Positions 22,857 to 34,758 of a DNA stretch of 64,000 bases are shown piece after piece. Origin of the DNA: Elephas maximus indicus (taxonomy: Eukaryota > Chordata > Mammalia > Proboscidea > Elephantidae); contig NC_064827.1 of NCBI RefSeq assembly GCF_024166365.1, positions 76,649,635 through 76,713,634 of the forward strand, in the 5' to 3' direction. Both the position numbers and the translations under genes were made by a program. Under the pieces are notes generated by a model that worked only from the letters and a program-made list of their open reading frames with translations, ran no database searches and was not told where the DNA came from. Position 1 is the stretch's first letter. Each line of letters begins with the position of its first letter.

Positions 22857-23533
22857 CAACAAAAACAAAACTACCTACCATCAAGTCAATTCAGACTCAT
22901 AGTGGCCTTATGGAACAGAGTAGAACCATCCCATAGAGTGCTGAAGTAATCAACTTAGAGGTTTTTATCGAGCAGACTAGTGAATTGACGCAGGCTTGGA
23001 AAAACACAAAAATTTATTCGCAGTTTGCAAACCTGAAAGCAGGCAGCTTCCCGACCTGTGGCCGCCAGCTCCCTGAACCAGGGCAGATTGCTCCTTTTAT
23101 AGGGAGTGACATACATATACATGAACAGTAGGGGTAGTATCTTCAGTCTCGTGATGCGTGAACAGTGGGCATAGTTTTAGTCAATGAGTTCTTGCGCATG
23201 GCTCTAAATAACATTCTGCACAGCCCTAAAAAAACAGCGGTCGCTTGCTGCTGCCACCCCGCGAAGACCTCATAGAAGGTACATTCAGAGTCAGTTTGTC
23301 TGCGCCTTGGCCTCCTCCCAGAACAGAAGAAACCTAGGCATTTAACCAATCATGGGGAAGTGCCGTAAAAGATGTAACAAAAATGTAGCAAGAGTAGACT
23401 TTTCTGAAAAACAACTATTATGGGATGGTTAATAACTCTTTCATGACTGCCTGCTTCAGTGCCTGGTGGATTCAAACTGCCGACATTTTGGTTAGCAACA
23501 GTAGCTCTTAACCACTATGCCACTAGGGTTTCC
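22857..23533 (-). repeat. AfroSINE split by a solo LTR
   Basis: Tail half 22857-22941 ('taccatcaagtcaattcaga') and head half 23463-23533 ('ggtggattcaaactgccgac', 'accactatgccactagggtt') flank the LTR. Confidence 0.88.
22942..23458 (-). mobile_element. Solo LTR of an ERV1-like endogenous retrovirus
   Basis: The 517 bp element has inverted termini TGAAG/CTTCA and a 4 bp duplication GTGC (22938-22941, 23459-23462), the length used by class I ERVs. On the - strand it shows a TATA box (ctataaaagg, complement of 23093-23101) and, 75-90 bases on, a polyadenylation signal AATAAA (complement of 23013-23018), in the right order for U3-R-U5. No internal viral genes are present, so it arose by LTR recombination. 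It interrupts an AfroSINE, so it is younger than that copy. Confidence 0.8.
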
Positions 23534-23563
23534 AAATGCTCAATAAATCTTAGTTATTACTCT

Positions 23564-23753
23564 TTGTTGTTTTTGGGTAGCATCAAGTTGATTTGACTCA
23601 TAACGACCCTATATACACAGTAGAACTCCTTCGTAGGGTTTCCTAGGCTGTAATCTTTACAGGAACAGATCCCCAGGTCTTTTTTCCCATAACCACCAAT
23701 CTTTCACTTTGCTGCCAAGCATTTGACTATTGTGCCACCAGGGCTCCTTATAA
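23564..23753 (-). repeat. AfroSINE with target-site duplication
   Basis: TTATTACTCT at 23554-23563 and 23754-23763 flanks a full copy ending 'tgtgccaccagggctcctta'. Confidence 0.9.
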
Positions 23754-24143
23754 TTATTACTCTAACTATCTACAAATTGGAGATGATAATTACCTCCCTC
23801 AAGAACCACTGGAATGTTTTGGTGAGATGTAAGGGAACTGGTACCAAGTATTTATGATGTCTTACTCTCAGGGAGAATCAGTGGGAGAAGCAATGCTAAG
23901 GGGGAAAAAAAGACTCAAGCATTACAATGATGGTGTTGTCCTACCTGAGAGATGGTCTAGAAAGTCCCTCTCAAAATTCACCTTAGCACCTAGATGCAAG
24001 GCAAGAGAGGGCTTCTGCACACACACTACCACAGTTTCGTTGGAAGCCTGTTGGAGCGCTCTGCCAAAGTAACAGCTGTGTAAAAGGCGAAATATTTGGC
24101 TTACGTATGTGCTCCAGCAGTTTTCAACACCATGGACATCATC

Positions 24144-24339
24144 CACCAGTTACGTCAGTCGATTTCAAACTCAGGCCTACCCCATGTTTGTCAGAGTAGA
24201 ACTGTGCTTCATGGGGTTTTCAATGATCAATTTTTTAGAAGTAGATCTCCATGACTTTCTTCCCAGGATCCTTTGAGTAGACTCCAACTGCCAACCTATC
24301 AGAGCTGAATGTGTCATTTGTATCACGGCAGGGACTCCA
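24144..24339 (-). repeat. AfroSINE (diverged)
   Basis: 'agagtagaactgtgcttcat' and 'gagtagactccaactgccaac' identify the longer-body variant, on the reverse strand. Confidence 0.82.
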
Positions 24340-24509
24340 TGCACATACTACACCCTACTAAATCTTAATCTCCACTTTCACCTCTCTCTTGAGCCTGAAG
24401 CATAGTGCCTGATTGTCCCTCACACACCTAATGCTCAACCTGTCTAAAACTGAAATTAACTGGATCTATTTTTTTTTTATTAAGCATTTATATGTTCTAA
24501 ATAACATAT

Positions 24510-24700
24510 AAACCCTACCACTTACAAGTTTTGTAACTTCATCTCTCCAAATTGCCTCTCTATATTTCCTTATCTGTAAAATGGGAATGACAAAAGTTCT
24601 AACTAACCTCATTGGGTCATTGGGAGAATTTAAGTGAGTTAATGCATACAACTCATGTAGAATGGAGCCTGGCACACAGCAAACATTTGCTGAATGCTTA
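24510..24700 (+). repeat. MIR
   Basis: 'ttccttatctgtaaaatggg' and 'gagcctggcacacagcaaac' mark a MIR. Confidence 0.75.
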
Positions 24701-24770
24701 CCACTATTACTATGTCAGTCAATTAACACGTACTTACTGAGTGCTTATTATGTATTAAGCCTGTCCTAAA

Positions 24771-24980
24771 ACCAAAAGACTAAACCCATTGCCGTCAAGT
24801 TGATTCTGACTCATAATGACCCTATAGGACAGAGAGGAACCACCCCATAGAGTTTTCAAGGCTGTAATATTTACAGAAGCAGACTGCCACATCTTTCTCT
24901 TGTGGGGCAGCTGGTGGATTCGAACTGACCACCTTTTGGTTAGCAGCTGAGCACTTAACCACTGCACCACCAGGGCTCCC
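24771..24980 (-). repeat. AfroSINE
   Basis: Complete reverse-strand copy from 'cattgccgtcaagttgattc' to 'actgcaccaccagggctccc'. Confidence 0.93.
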
Positions 24981-25416
24981 TAGGCCAGTCTTAGGCACAG
25001 GGAATTCAACGGTGAAAAAAATTACATAGGGACCCGCCATCATAAAGCTCACAGTCAAGTTTGACTATGGGTTTAAAATAGTCACTGTAGCAAGTTGGAA
25101 TGTAAGGAAATATGGTAATATTTCAAGGACAGTGTTGAGGTTGGAGACTCTGAATTTATGGCAGAACTAATATGATGGTTTGTGTGATTTTTCTACACCT
25201 AGTTTGAGTAGTCAAGATACAGATACACAAAGAGTGAGTAATTGGATTAATCCAACAAAGGGGCTTTGCTCAACAAGTGTTATGTAGTCAAGGAGTTTAA
25301 GACCTCCGCTTTTAAAAGTGCTTAAAACAGAGCCACAGAATGTATGCTGGGTAGGGAGTAAGAGAATTCCAGGAAGGACTGAAGGTTCCCGAACAGGTGT
25401 AATGGGAGTTACTGAT
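24981..25416. other. Unique intergenic sequence
   Basis: Nothing recognised in this 436 bp stretch. Confidence 0.5.
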
Positions 25417-25806
25417 TGTCATGGGTTGAATTGTGTCCCCCCAAAAATATGTGTCAACTTGGTTAGGCCATGATTTCCAGTATTGTGTGGTTGTCCTCCA
25501 TTTTGTGATTGTAATTTTATGTTGAAAGGACTAGGGTGGAATTTTAACACCACCCTTACTTAGGTCGTGTACTTAGAGCGTGTCCTTTGGACCTGGGGTC
25601 CCTGTGCCTGAGAAGCTGCTTGACCAGGGGAAGTTTGAGGACAAGGAATCTTCCTCCAGAGCTGACACAGAGAGAAAGCTTTCGCCTGGAGCTGACGCCC
25701 TGAATTTGGACTTGTATCCCACTAGACTGTGAGAAAATAAATTTCTCTTTGTTTAAGCCATCCATTTGTGGTATTTCTGTTATGGCAGCACTAAATGACT
25801 AAGACA
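25417..25806 (+). mobile_element. MaLR/MLT-like solo LTR
   Basis: It opens 'tgtcatgggttgaattgtgtcc' and closes 'gtgagaaaataaatttctc...' to '...gcactaaatgactaagaca', the layout of mammalian MaLR LTRs, with the poly(A) signal in the expected place. The subfamily is uncertain. Confidence 0.65.
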
Positions 25807-26275
25807 CCAATGGAACAAGGCAGAAAGATAAAGGTTATCATCCCAGATGAAGAGCCATGTAAAAGTAGGGTCATGACCGACCTGGAGTGGAGGAAAAAGC
25901 ATTGAAGATGAGATGGTAAAGGAATTAAGAAGCTACATGAACCTCTGAAGCCCCCAGGATAATGGCCAGACATGGGAGTGAAAAGGAAATAAGCCATTCT
26001 GCAACGGAGGATAGTGTTGGGAAGATAGGTAGATGAGGAGAAGAGAGGGTAGGCCAACTAGACAATGTGAGCCTCCAAGGGTCAGGGATTGTATCAGAGG
26101 ACAGAAGTGGTATTAAAAAGCAAAGTGTACACTGACCTATCTCCAGACCCAAGGGTATGGAGGGTAGGACCAAGACAGTTGGCACACATGGAAATCTGTC
26201 TCAGTTTCCTTATCTAGGCTGTTGTGAGAATTCAATGAAGGAGTGTTTAGAACAGTGCCTGGCATACAGTAAACC
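25807..26275. other. Intergenic sequence with a MIR end
   Basis: 25807-26190 is not recognised. 26196-26275 ('ctcagtttccttatctaggc', 'acagtgcctggcatacagtaaa') is MIR, cut by the L1 that follows. Confidence 0.55.
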
Positions 26276-27175
26276 TTTTTTTTTAATTGTGCTTTACGTG
26301 AAGGTGTACAAATCAAGTCAGCCTCTCATACAAAAATTTATATACACCTTGTTATATACTCCTAGTTGCTCTCCCCCAATAAGATAGAACACTCCTTCCC
26401 TCTACTCTCTTTTTCGTGTCCATTAGTACAGCTTCTTACCCCCTCTGCCCTCTCATCTCCTCTCCAAGCAGGAGCTGCCCACATAATCTCATGTGTCTGC
26501 TTGATCCAAGAAGCTCACTTTTCACCAATATCATTTTCTATCCCATAGTCCAGTCCAATCCCTGCCTGAGGAGTTGGCTTTGGGAATGATTCCTGTCTTG
26601 GGCTAACAGAAGGCCTGGGGACCATGACATCCAGGGTCTTTCTAGTCTCAGACTGTTAAGCCTGGTCTTTTTACAGGAATTTGAGGTCTGCATCCCACTG
26701 CTCTTCTGCTCCCTCAAGGACTCTCTGTTGTGTTCCCTGTCAGGGCAGTCATTGGTTGTAGCCAGGCACCATCTAGTTCTTCTGGTCGCAGGCTGATGTA
26801 GCCTCTGGTTTATGTGGCCCTTCCTGTCTCTTGGGCTCATAAGTACCTTGTATCTTTGGTGTTCTTTAGTCTCCTTTGCTCCAGGTGGGTTGAGACCAAT
26901 TGATGCATCTTGGATGGTTGCTTGCTAGCGTTTAAGACCCCAGACACCACCCTCCAAAGTGGGAGGCAGAATGTTTTCTCAATAGATTTTATTATGCCAA
27001 TTGACTCAGAAATCCCCTGAAACCATGGTCCCCAAACCCCCACCCCTGCTATGCTGGCCTTTGAAGTGTTCAGTTTATTCAGGAAACTTCTTTGCTTTCG
27101 GTTTAGTCCAGTTGTGCTGACCTCTCCTGTACTGTGTGTTGTCCTCAGAAAACATTCTTAAGTGCCAGTTCTTAT
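26276..27175 (-). mobile_element. 5'-truncated L1 3' UTR
   Basis: A leading T-run and the reverse complement of the L1 3' UTR seen at 13.98-14.87 kb (shared 'aatgttttctcaatagatttt', 'gaccccagacaccaccct' segments). It lacks ORF2. Confidence 0.88.
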
Positions 27176-27504
27176 GGCTGACACACAAAGGTGAGCAGCA
27201 GTGATACAATACCTTAATGCATTTGGTTTCCTCACGTCAAGCTTAAGCCTCCATTGCCCTTCCCTTCTCCACTCAGTAAACTCGTATTCATTTTTGGAGA
27301 CCCAATTCACAGGCCGTTTCCTCAAGGAAGCTTTCCTGGGCTACCTCTCTCTAACAGGCTACATGAAGAGCACCCTTCTCTGTGGTCAACATTTATCACA
27401 TTTTCTATTGTTCTATCAATACACACATCTGTCTCCCTGACAGACCATGAGGAAAGGGATGTGTCATTCTTTTCTATATACCGAAGACTTAAAACGCTGT
27501 AAAC
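27176..27504 (+). repeat. L2-like LINE fragment
   Basis: 'ttcctcaaggaagctttcctgggc' and 'tgacagaccatgaggaaaggg' recall the L2 3' region. Confidence 0.5.
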
Positions 27505-28100
27505 ACCCATACATCTATGTCCAATTGATTTTTGACAATGGTACAAAATCCATTCAATGGGAAGAGAAATACGCTCACCAATAAATGGTGCTGGGACAGT
27601 TGAATCTTCACACACAAAAGAATGAAGTTTTACCAGTACTTGACACCATATAAAAAAAAAAATGAATTCAAAATGGATCGGTGACCTAAATATAAGAATT
27701 AAAACCATAAAACTCTTAGAAAAAAGGGGTAAAACTTCAAGACCTTGCTTTTGACAATGGATCTTAGATATGACACCAAAAGCAGGAGCAATAAAAAACA
27801 AAATAGAGAAAAAAAATAGATAAATTGAACTTAATCAAAGTTTAAAAATTTTCTGCATCAAAAAACTTAGTCAAGAGAGGTTATCATCAGAGAGGGAGAA
27901 TGGGTGAAAATATTTGGGAACCATTTATCTGATAAGGACCTAGTATCCAGCATATATAAAGCACTCCTACACCTCAACAACAAAAAGACAAACAATCCAA
28001 TTGAAAAATGGGCAAAGGATTCAAATAGACATTTTGCTGAAGAAGATATACAAATGGCCAGTAAACACATAAAAAGATGCTCAAGGTAATTAGTCATTAA

Positions 28101-28320
28101 GATAAAAAAACAAACCAGTGTGCCAAGCTGATACCAACACATGGCAACAACATTTATGTCAGAATAGAACTGTGCTCCTTAGGGCCTTCTTGGCTGTGGC
28201 CTTTCAGAAGCAGATCACCAGGCTTTTCTTCCAAGATGCCTACGAGTGGGTTTAAACCACCTTGATTTATATAGTTAGTAGCCCATTGCTTAACCATTTG
28301 CAACACCCAGGCACTCCTTA
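28101..28320 (-). repeat. AfroSINE with target-site duplication
   Basis: A perfect 11 bp duplication TTAGTCATTAA (28090-28100, 28321-28331) encloses a longer-body copy. Confidence 0.92.
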
Positions 28321-28331
28321 TTAGTCATTAA

Positions 28332-28489
28332 AAAAACAAAACTGTTGCTGTCGAGTTGATTCCAACTCATAGCTATAGGACAGAGTAAAACTTCCCATAG
28401 GGTTTCCAGGGAGTAACTGGTGGATTTGAACTGCCAACCTTTTGGTTAGCAACCATGCTCTTAACCACTTCACCACCAGGGCTTCTCGA
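28332..28489 (-). repeat. AfroSINE
   Basis: It abuts the 3' duplication of the preceding SINE, has the same orientation and ends 'cacttcaccaccagggcttc'. Confidence 0.9.
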
Positions 28490-29014
28490 AATACAAATCG
28501 AAACCACAACTTCGCACGCGTTAAGATAACTATTGTCAGGAAAACAGAAACTGGCAAGTACTGGCAAGGATGTAGAGAAATTGGAATTCTCATGCGTTGC
28601 TGGTGGGAATGTAAACTAATGCAGCTGCTATGAGTTTGGTAGTTTCTCAAGAAGTTATCATATGACCCACAATTCCACTCCTAGGCATATACCTAGAGGA
28701 CTTAAAAGCAGGGTCTCAAACAGATACTTATATACCAATGTTCATTGCAGCGTTAGCATTATTCTCAAGAGCCCAAAGTTGGAAACAACCCAAGTGTGCG
28801 TCAACAGATGAATGGTTAAACAAAACATGGTATATACACACAACGGAATATTATTCAGCCATGCATAAAGAGAAATGAAATTATACATGCTATGACATGG
28901 GCAAACCTTGAAAACATTATGCTGAGTGAAATAAGTCAGACACGAAAGAACAAATACTGTATGATCTCACAATAGACAAACACTCAGAAACCAAAGTTTA
29001 TTAATGGCTAGCAA

Positions 29015-29219
29015 CAGGGACAGATTAACCAGGAAGCAAGGTATGCATGGGCCTACGGTAAGGAAGATACACATGGGCTTGTGTTTACTTACCAACCTGT
29101 AGTGCATGGTTTTCGCCATGTCAAAGATGATGTGAAACAGGTGAAATGGTGCACTACAGATTAGTAAGTAAACACAAGTAAGCACATGCATACCTTGCTT
29201 ATTGGGAAATTGGTCCCTG
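29015..29219. mobile_element. Fold-back, hAT-like nonautonomous DNA element
   Basis: Termini CAGGGAC (29015-29021) and GTCCCTG (29213-29219) are inverted. Three perfect inverted-repeat blocks pair in register: 29034-29049 with 29185-29200 (16 bp), 29078-29092 with 29164-29178 (15 bp), and 29097-29106 with 29150-29159 (10 bp). Flanks GCTAGCAA and GTTACCAA match at 6 of 8, like a worn 8 bp hAT duplication. The host is an ancient L1 3' UTR. Confidence 0.7.
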
Positions 29220-29420
29220 GTTACCAAGCCTGAGGGGAGGAGGGGATAGGAGTAATTGCTGATGGGGTACTAAGTTTTCATTTGGGGAGATGAGAAACTT
29301 GGAAATGGATGGTGATGATGGTAGCACAACACAGTGAATGTAATTAATGTCACTGAATTGTACACTTAAAAATGGTTAAAATGGCAAACATTTTGTTACA
29401 TATATTTTACCATAAATCAA

Positions 29421-30239
29421 ACAAATATCACAACTGCTTGGTAAAATATGTGTTAAATAAAAATATGCTCAAAATATACACATGAAATGAAGCAATTGGA
29501 AATCTCATTTTGTATAAGCAGAACTTGCACAGGGAAAATACTACTTTGCCAAACATATGACAAGCAAAGGGTAAATGTAATAGGGTAAAAGTAACAACAC
29601 TCTTTCGAGGCCTGCCAGAGCTGTGGGAAATGGAGGCACCTTCTAGTTTCTCTGCAGATACATGTCCTTACTATTTTATGTGTGTGAATATGCTTCCCTT
29701 CTATTTTCCCGGTTTTGGCTTCCTCTTCTTTTGAGGTATTTTTTCCTCCCATAGGGAAAAATCAAATGTCTATGCTATGGTATGAAGCAATTCCAGTAAG
29801 TAAATTAGGTATCAAAAGTCCATTTTAAATATTTTAAACAAGCCCCTCTAGAAGTGTACAATTTCAGAACAATATAGTATATTTTTCAAATTTAAATCAC
29901 CTTTCAATGTGAAAAAAATTTTAAAGCAAATGTATTGCTTATAATAAAGTGAGTTTGGCAGGTCAATGAGAAGTTCAAAATTAACTAATCAGAAAATCTT
30001 AAACACAACACTTGGAGGATAAGGATGCTGCAGATCAGGTCTGAGGGTAGGCAAAGATTCCCTGTGCTTTGTTCTATTGAATTTTCAGGCTGTACATTAA
30101 AAAAAAAAAATTTTTTTTTTTAGTATTATTTCTGGTGAATATTCCTTTTTAGGCTCTTGGAATGAAAATGAAGCATTGGACTGGTATTATTTAGTATCGC
30201 TCTCGCTGTATATGTCTGCATATCATATATATATTCCTC
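29421..30239. other. Unique AT-rich intergenic sequence
   Basis: No repeat or gene recognised apart from an A12/T11 junction at 30099-30121. Confidence 0.5.
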
Positions 30240-30925
30240 AACGTAAAGAAAACAAAAATCCTCACAACTGGACCAAAAAGCAACATCATGATAAACAGAG
30301 AAAAGATTAAAGTTGTCAAGGATTTCATTTTACTTGGATGTACAATCAACGCCCAGGGAAGCAGCAGTTGAGATATCAAAAGACATACTGCACTGGGCAA
30401 ATCTGCTGCAAAAGACCTCTTTAAGGTGTTGAAAACCAAAGATGTCATCTTGAAGACTAAGGTGCACCTTACCCATGCCATGGTGTTTTCAATCGCCTCG
30501 TATACATGCAAAAGCGGGACAATGAATAGACAAGACTGAAGAAGAATTGATGCCTTTGAATTGTGGTGTTGGTGAAGAATATTAAATATTCCATGGGCTG
30601 CCAAAAGAATGAACAAATCTATCTTGGAAGAAGTACAACCAGAATGCTCCTTAGAAGCAAGGGTGGCGAGACTACGTCTCACAAACTCTGAACATATTAT
30701 CAGGAGGGATCAGTCCCTGGAGAAGGACATCATGCTTGGTAAAGTAGAGCATCAGCAAAAAAGAGGAAGACCTTCAATGAGATGGATTGACACAGTGGCT
30801 GCAACAATGGGCTCAAGCATAATAAGCATTGTGAGGATGGTGCAGGACCAGGCAGTGTTTCATTCTGTTGTACGTGAGGTTGCTATGAGTTGGAACTGAC
30901 TCAACAGCACCTAAAAACAAGAACA
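30240..30925 (+). mobile_element. BovB/RTE-type LINE, 3' end
   Basis: The coding part gives BovB-like blocks: 'LGCTINAQG', 'AMVFSIASYTCKSGTMNRQD', 'RRIDAFELWCW', 'SLEKDIMLGKVEHQQKRGRP' and 'MRWIDTVAATMGSS', with stops and frameshifts in the 5' half and an open last part (30609-30899). The 3' tail 'tatgagttggaactgactcaac' is the same as the AfroSINE tail, which fits RTE-driven SINE mobilisation. Confidence 0.9.
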
Positions 30926-32059
30926 ACATTATGTATATATAATATAATGTATATGTATATTTTATAATCCTTCCCAAAATCTAAGCCCTGTAATCAGCTT
31001 CTAACAGTATCTTTTCTTACTTTAAAGGTTAGCTAGTACTGTGAAATGCAACTTCTAAATTAATTGATGTTAACAGTACTTAGAATGTAAAAAACAGACT
31101 CGTATGTTTTGTCGAATGCAACTTCCAAGAATGCATAATTAACAGTGTCTCCATTAATATACACTATGTTCAACAGTGAGACACCACTATCATAAATAAA
31201 GGTAGACATGGATAAATTTATAATTAAAAATGCATTAGAAATTACAAGCATAATTTATTTACTAATGTGCACTGGAATAAATTTTATGTGTAATATTTTA
31301 AAACAGGGCATTAATAAATAATAGTGAACATAAAATGTTTTTGCAGCTAAAAATATTTCAATAAATATTAGTAAGTTAAATGTGCTGCAGAGTTATAATT
31401 GCTATGAAGTAAAGTTTATAGAATACAATCACAATGTAGAGGACTGTTTCTTGGTTAACCTGTTTCTTGGTTATATTCAAAATACCAGAAATGAAACAAC
31501 TGAATTTCTTCAAAGCTGACAGATAGGGTATTCAAAGTAGTGCCTGCAAATGCCTTAACAATAAAAGCATAAGACATCTGAATAGTGAATAATTGATCCT
31601 TGCTTGGGACAATCGTGATCCCTCTGATTGAGTGCGTTTACGGATTAGTGGATTCAAATCTTATCCATCTGTTTTGGCCCACACTAATTTGGAGCAATTT
31701 CTCCTACCTCAGAACCCGTATAGGTCTTTCCTTAGTCTTTTACTTAATAACTGATCTTACCTTTGAGGCTTACCTTGCACTATGGTTTTGCCATACCAAG
31801 GACAAAAAAGCCCTGGGTTCCAGGCACTGTTCTAAGTGCTCCTGTATTACTAAGTCTTCGCTCTTACCCATTTTACTCTACTGACTCTATTATTTAAGTT
31901 TTATACTTATTTAATTTTTTGAGTGTTCACATTGTGTCTCCTCAGTGAAGCTGTAAGACCCACAATACACAGCATTTTTTTTTTAATGTCCCTAAAAAGA
32001 GTATTGAAGCTTATGTTTATGTGCAGGGTGGTTTTCCAGTTAGGATCATAGTTAAATAA
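30926..32059. other. AT-rich unique intergenic sequence
   Basis: No repeat or exon is recognised. A 94-codon open frame at 31600-31884 has no recognisable domain. Confidence 0.5.
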
Positions 32060-32265
32060 CAGTAATGAATGGCATCCATTATTGGTTGTGCCTTACTCTC
32101 TGCCAGGCACTGGGCTAAGAGCTTCATATATCTAATCTAATTTAATTCTCGTAATAATCCAATGAAGTAGACACTGTTATTATCCCCCTTTAACAAATGA
32201 GGAAACTGAGCCTCAGAAAGGTGAAGCCACTTGTTCAAGATCATACAACTAATAACTGGCGAACT
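32060..32265 (-). repeat. MIR
   Basis: 'ctgccaggcactgggctaagagc' and 'caaatgaggaaactgagcctcagaaagg' mark MIR in reverse orientation. Confidence 0.75.
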
Positions 32266-34189
32266 CTACATTTCCCCCAATAATAATCCGCAGCCTGTGT
32301 TCTTAAAATAAGCATATCCTTCTGTGAAATCATGTTGCCTTCCAGCATCTCACAGTCCTTTCAGCTGGTTTGAGTTTTTTTTTTTCTCCCGTTGATATCT
32401 CATCTAAGTTCCTCCTGTTCCCATTTAAGATAATTCCCTCATGTCCTATCCTTAGTAGACAAGAACTGATGTTTAAAATACATGAGTAATGTCCCTTTAG
32501 ATATTTGAAGATGGCTATTAAATTCTCCTTAACCTTCTTTTCTCCATGATATGTTATTAGTAACCCCAATCCCTTCGCCTTTTCTCACAGGAACTTTGTA
32601 AAGCATCCAACCCCATGAGCCACTCTCCTAGAGAGCAGTTTCAGGTTTTCTATGTCTCAGTTCATTATCATTACCTTCAAAGAGCATTTATTAAGCACCC
32701 ACATGTGCATGTGAACCGTGATGGAATTTATACAACCCAGGAAAGCAGATGTTATCCTCACACTAAGAGGACGCCTGAGTTTCCAAAAAGCGTTCATTTA
32801 AATTCTTCCTATGATTCCATCAACTTTCTACCTCATAAGGGATGATCTACTAAACTAGAAGCAACCTGAAGATAGGGTGTATCTCAGTCATCACAGCATC
32901 CCTGATGACTAATATAGTTGGGGCCCATAGTCGTTGCTCACTAAATACTTGTTTCACAGTGAATGTGGATTATGACTTGACAATCTGTCCCAAGCTAACA
33001 CACATCCACACATATTCGGTGACCCTAGTTATTGCTGTATTGAGGGTTCAGAAAAACCTCAATATGTGTTCAATAAATATTTCCTGACTGAAAGTAAAAT
33101 GAGGTGAGTGGTTGTTGAAAGAAATTGTGAATACTGCCACCCAAATGTCTTGGAGCAAAAAAAATACCTAGAATAATAATGACCAATTGCCAGCTCAGAA
33201 GTCAGAAGCAGGTAGCCTGAAAGCTGAATCCAGCCCACATAGTCTTGGCCTGTCCAGGGCTTTTCCGCTTCTCTTTAAACACTAGAAAGATGTGGCAACA
33301 TTGGGCCCATAGTCTACTTGTCAACAATCAGCTGGAGCTGAGTCCTGGCTGCCCTCTTGCTGGGTGGTACATGTGATGAAGGCCAGGTGACAGCCACCAT
33401 TCATCACAACACTTGTGCTGTGGCTTTTTTCTCATGCCTGGCTTGCTGCACTCATTTACATGATCTGCCTGGCCCTGTAGGTATTTGAGTTGGAGCCCCC
33501 ATCTGACCTTTGGAAACAGCCTGAGAACTAATTTCTGCTTTTACATAGGAAGGGCATTGGTGGGGAGGGGGAGTGGCTAGTGGAATAAGTCTTAGAACCT
33601 GCTTCAACTGGGGGAAACTGTTCTGCACAGGCACTGTAGAGAGTACACAATTTCCAATATAACCTAGAGATTATATTAGAGAAAGAGGCTGTAGTTGAGA
33701 AGTAGGGAGCCTGTATCTTGTTCATCTTTGTATTTTCCAGTTCTTTGTCCAAAGTTCTGTGCAAAATGTTTCTTTTATTGGAATAAGCTAATTCTAGCTT
33801 CAGCTTAGTTGTGTGACCTTGGTGTGCAGAGTCACATCGATTCTCTGTTGCTTCAGTTTCCCCACTTGTAGAGTGAAAATGATAACATCTGTGGGCCGGG
33901 TCATGTGATGCAATTTTATGGATTCTATAATGTTTTACGTATGTAAGCTGCAAAAGATGAAAAATCTGCCGCTCAAAGACTTCTAAATTTTAACATTTTC
34001 CCAATAAAGTAGATAATATAAGTTTCTGAAATACACACTTTTTCATCAGACTCAACAATAGCAATTTTGAGTTAAATAATTTCAATTTCGAATTAAAAAT
34101 GTATTCCATAGATATTTTTGCTTTTCCTGAATTGACATTCCTGGAGAAATAAGTTTACTCATCATAGGAGCACTCAGATCTTGGTCTCT
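32266..34189. other. Mostly unique intergenic sequence, one hAT-like remnant
   Basis: 33180-33430 resembles the hAT-like block at 17.33-17.68 kb ('aacattgggcccatagtcta', 'caacaatcagctggagctg'). 32640-33090 has L2/MIR-like phrases ending 'tgttcaataaatatttcctgactg'. No gene is supported. Confidence 0.4.
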
Positions 34190-34758
34190 GATACTATTCT
34201 CAATAAAAGGAACCAGGCTCCTTGGAGAAACGGCTGATTCTAGGACTGGAGCAGGAAAAATACAAGATGAGCCTCAAGTATCTTGTAGCTCAAGAAAAGT
34301 AAAGAAGTGCTCAAACAAAACAAAACAAAAAAAACACTGATGGGGTTTTGTCCCAAGGGACACAGGAGCCAAAAATGAAAGAGTTCAAGTGGCCAAAGCT
34401 AGAACAATTTGAACAAAAAAATTAAAAACAAATAATATGGTATCTGATTATAACCAAAAGTGTAAAATAAAAAATACGTGAATCCGTACCAATATAAATA
34501 AATGATTAAGTTCATAACTATGTGGGAGAAGAGACAAATCTTTCATTCAAAACAATTTAGAATAATTTATGTAGATACTCAAGTAGGGGAGCACTCCCTC
34601 AGTGTGAGCTGCACATAGTGACTTCCTTTCAAAGAATACAGTTGGGAAGGAGGGAAAAAGTATAAATTTACAATGGAAAAATCTGACAAACACTACTTCA
34701 GCCAGATGATTAAGGTCAACATCAACAGTGACAAATTATGGTGATAGTGATAACATGT

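Larger units (their letters stand above)
27505..29420 (+). mobile_element. Ancient L1: ORF2 C-terminus and 3' UTR, interrupted three times
   Basis: Reads from 'tttttgacaatggtacaaaatc' through 'aacaaaaagacaaacaatcc' and 'gaaacaacccaagtgtgcgtc' to the end 'aaaatggttaaaatggcaaac'. Two AfroSINEs (28101-28320, 28332-28489) and a fold-back DNA element (29015-29219) are inserted. Stops and frameshifts are frequent. Confidence 0.85.

Noticed and set aside
30609..30899. 96-codon frame as a host gene
   Set aside because: It is the C-terminal part of a BovB/RTE LINE protein, with a broken upstream part.
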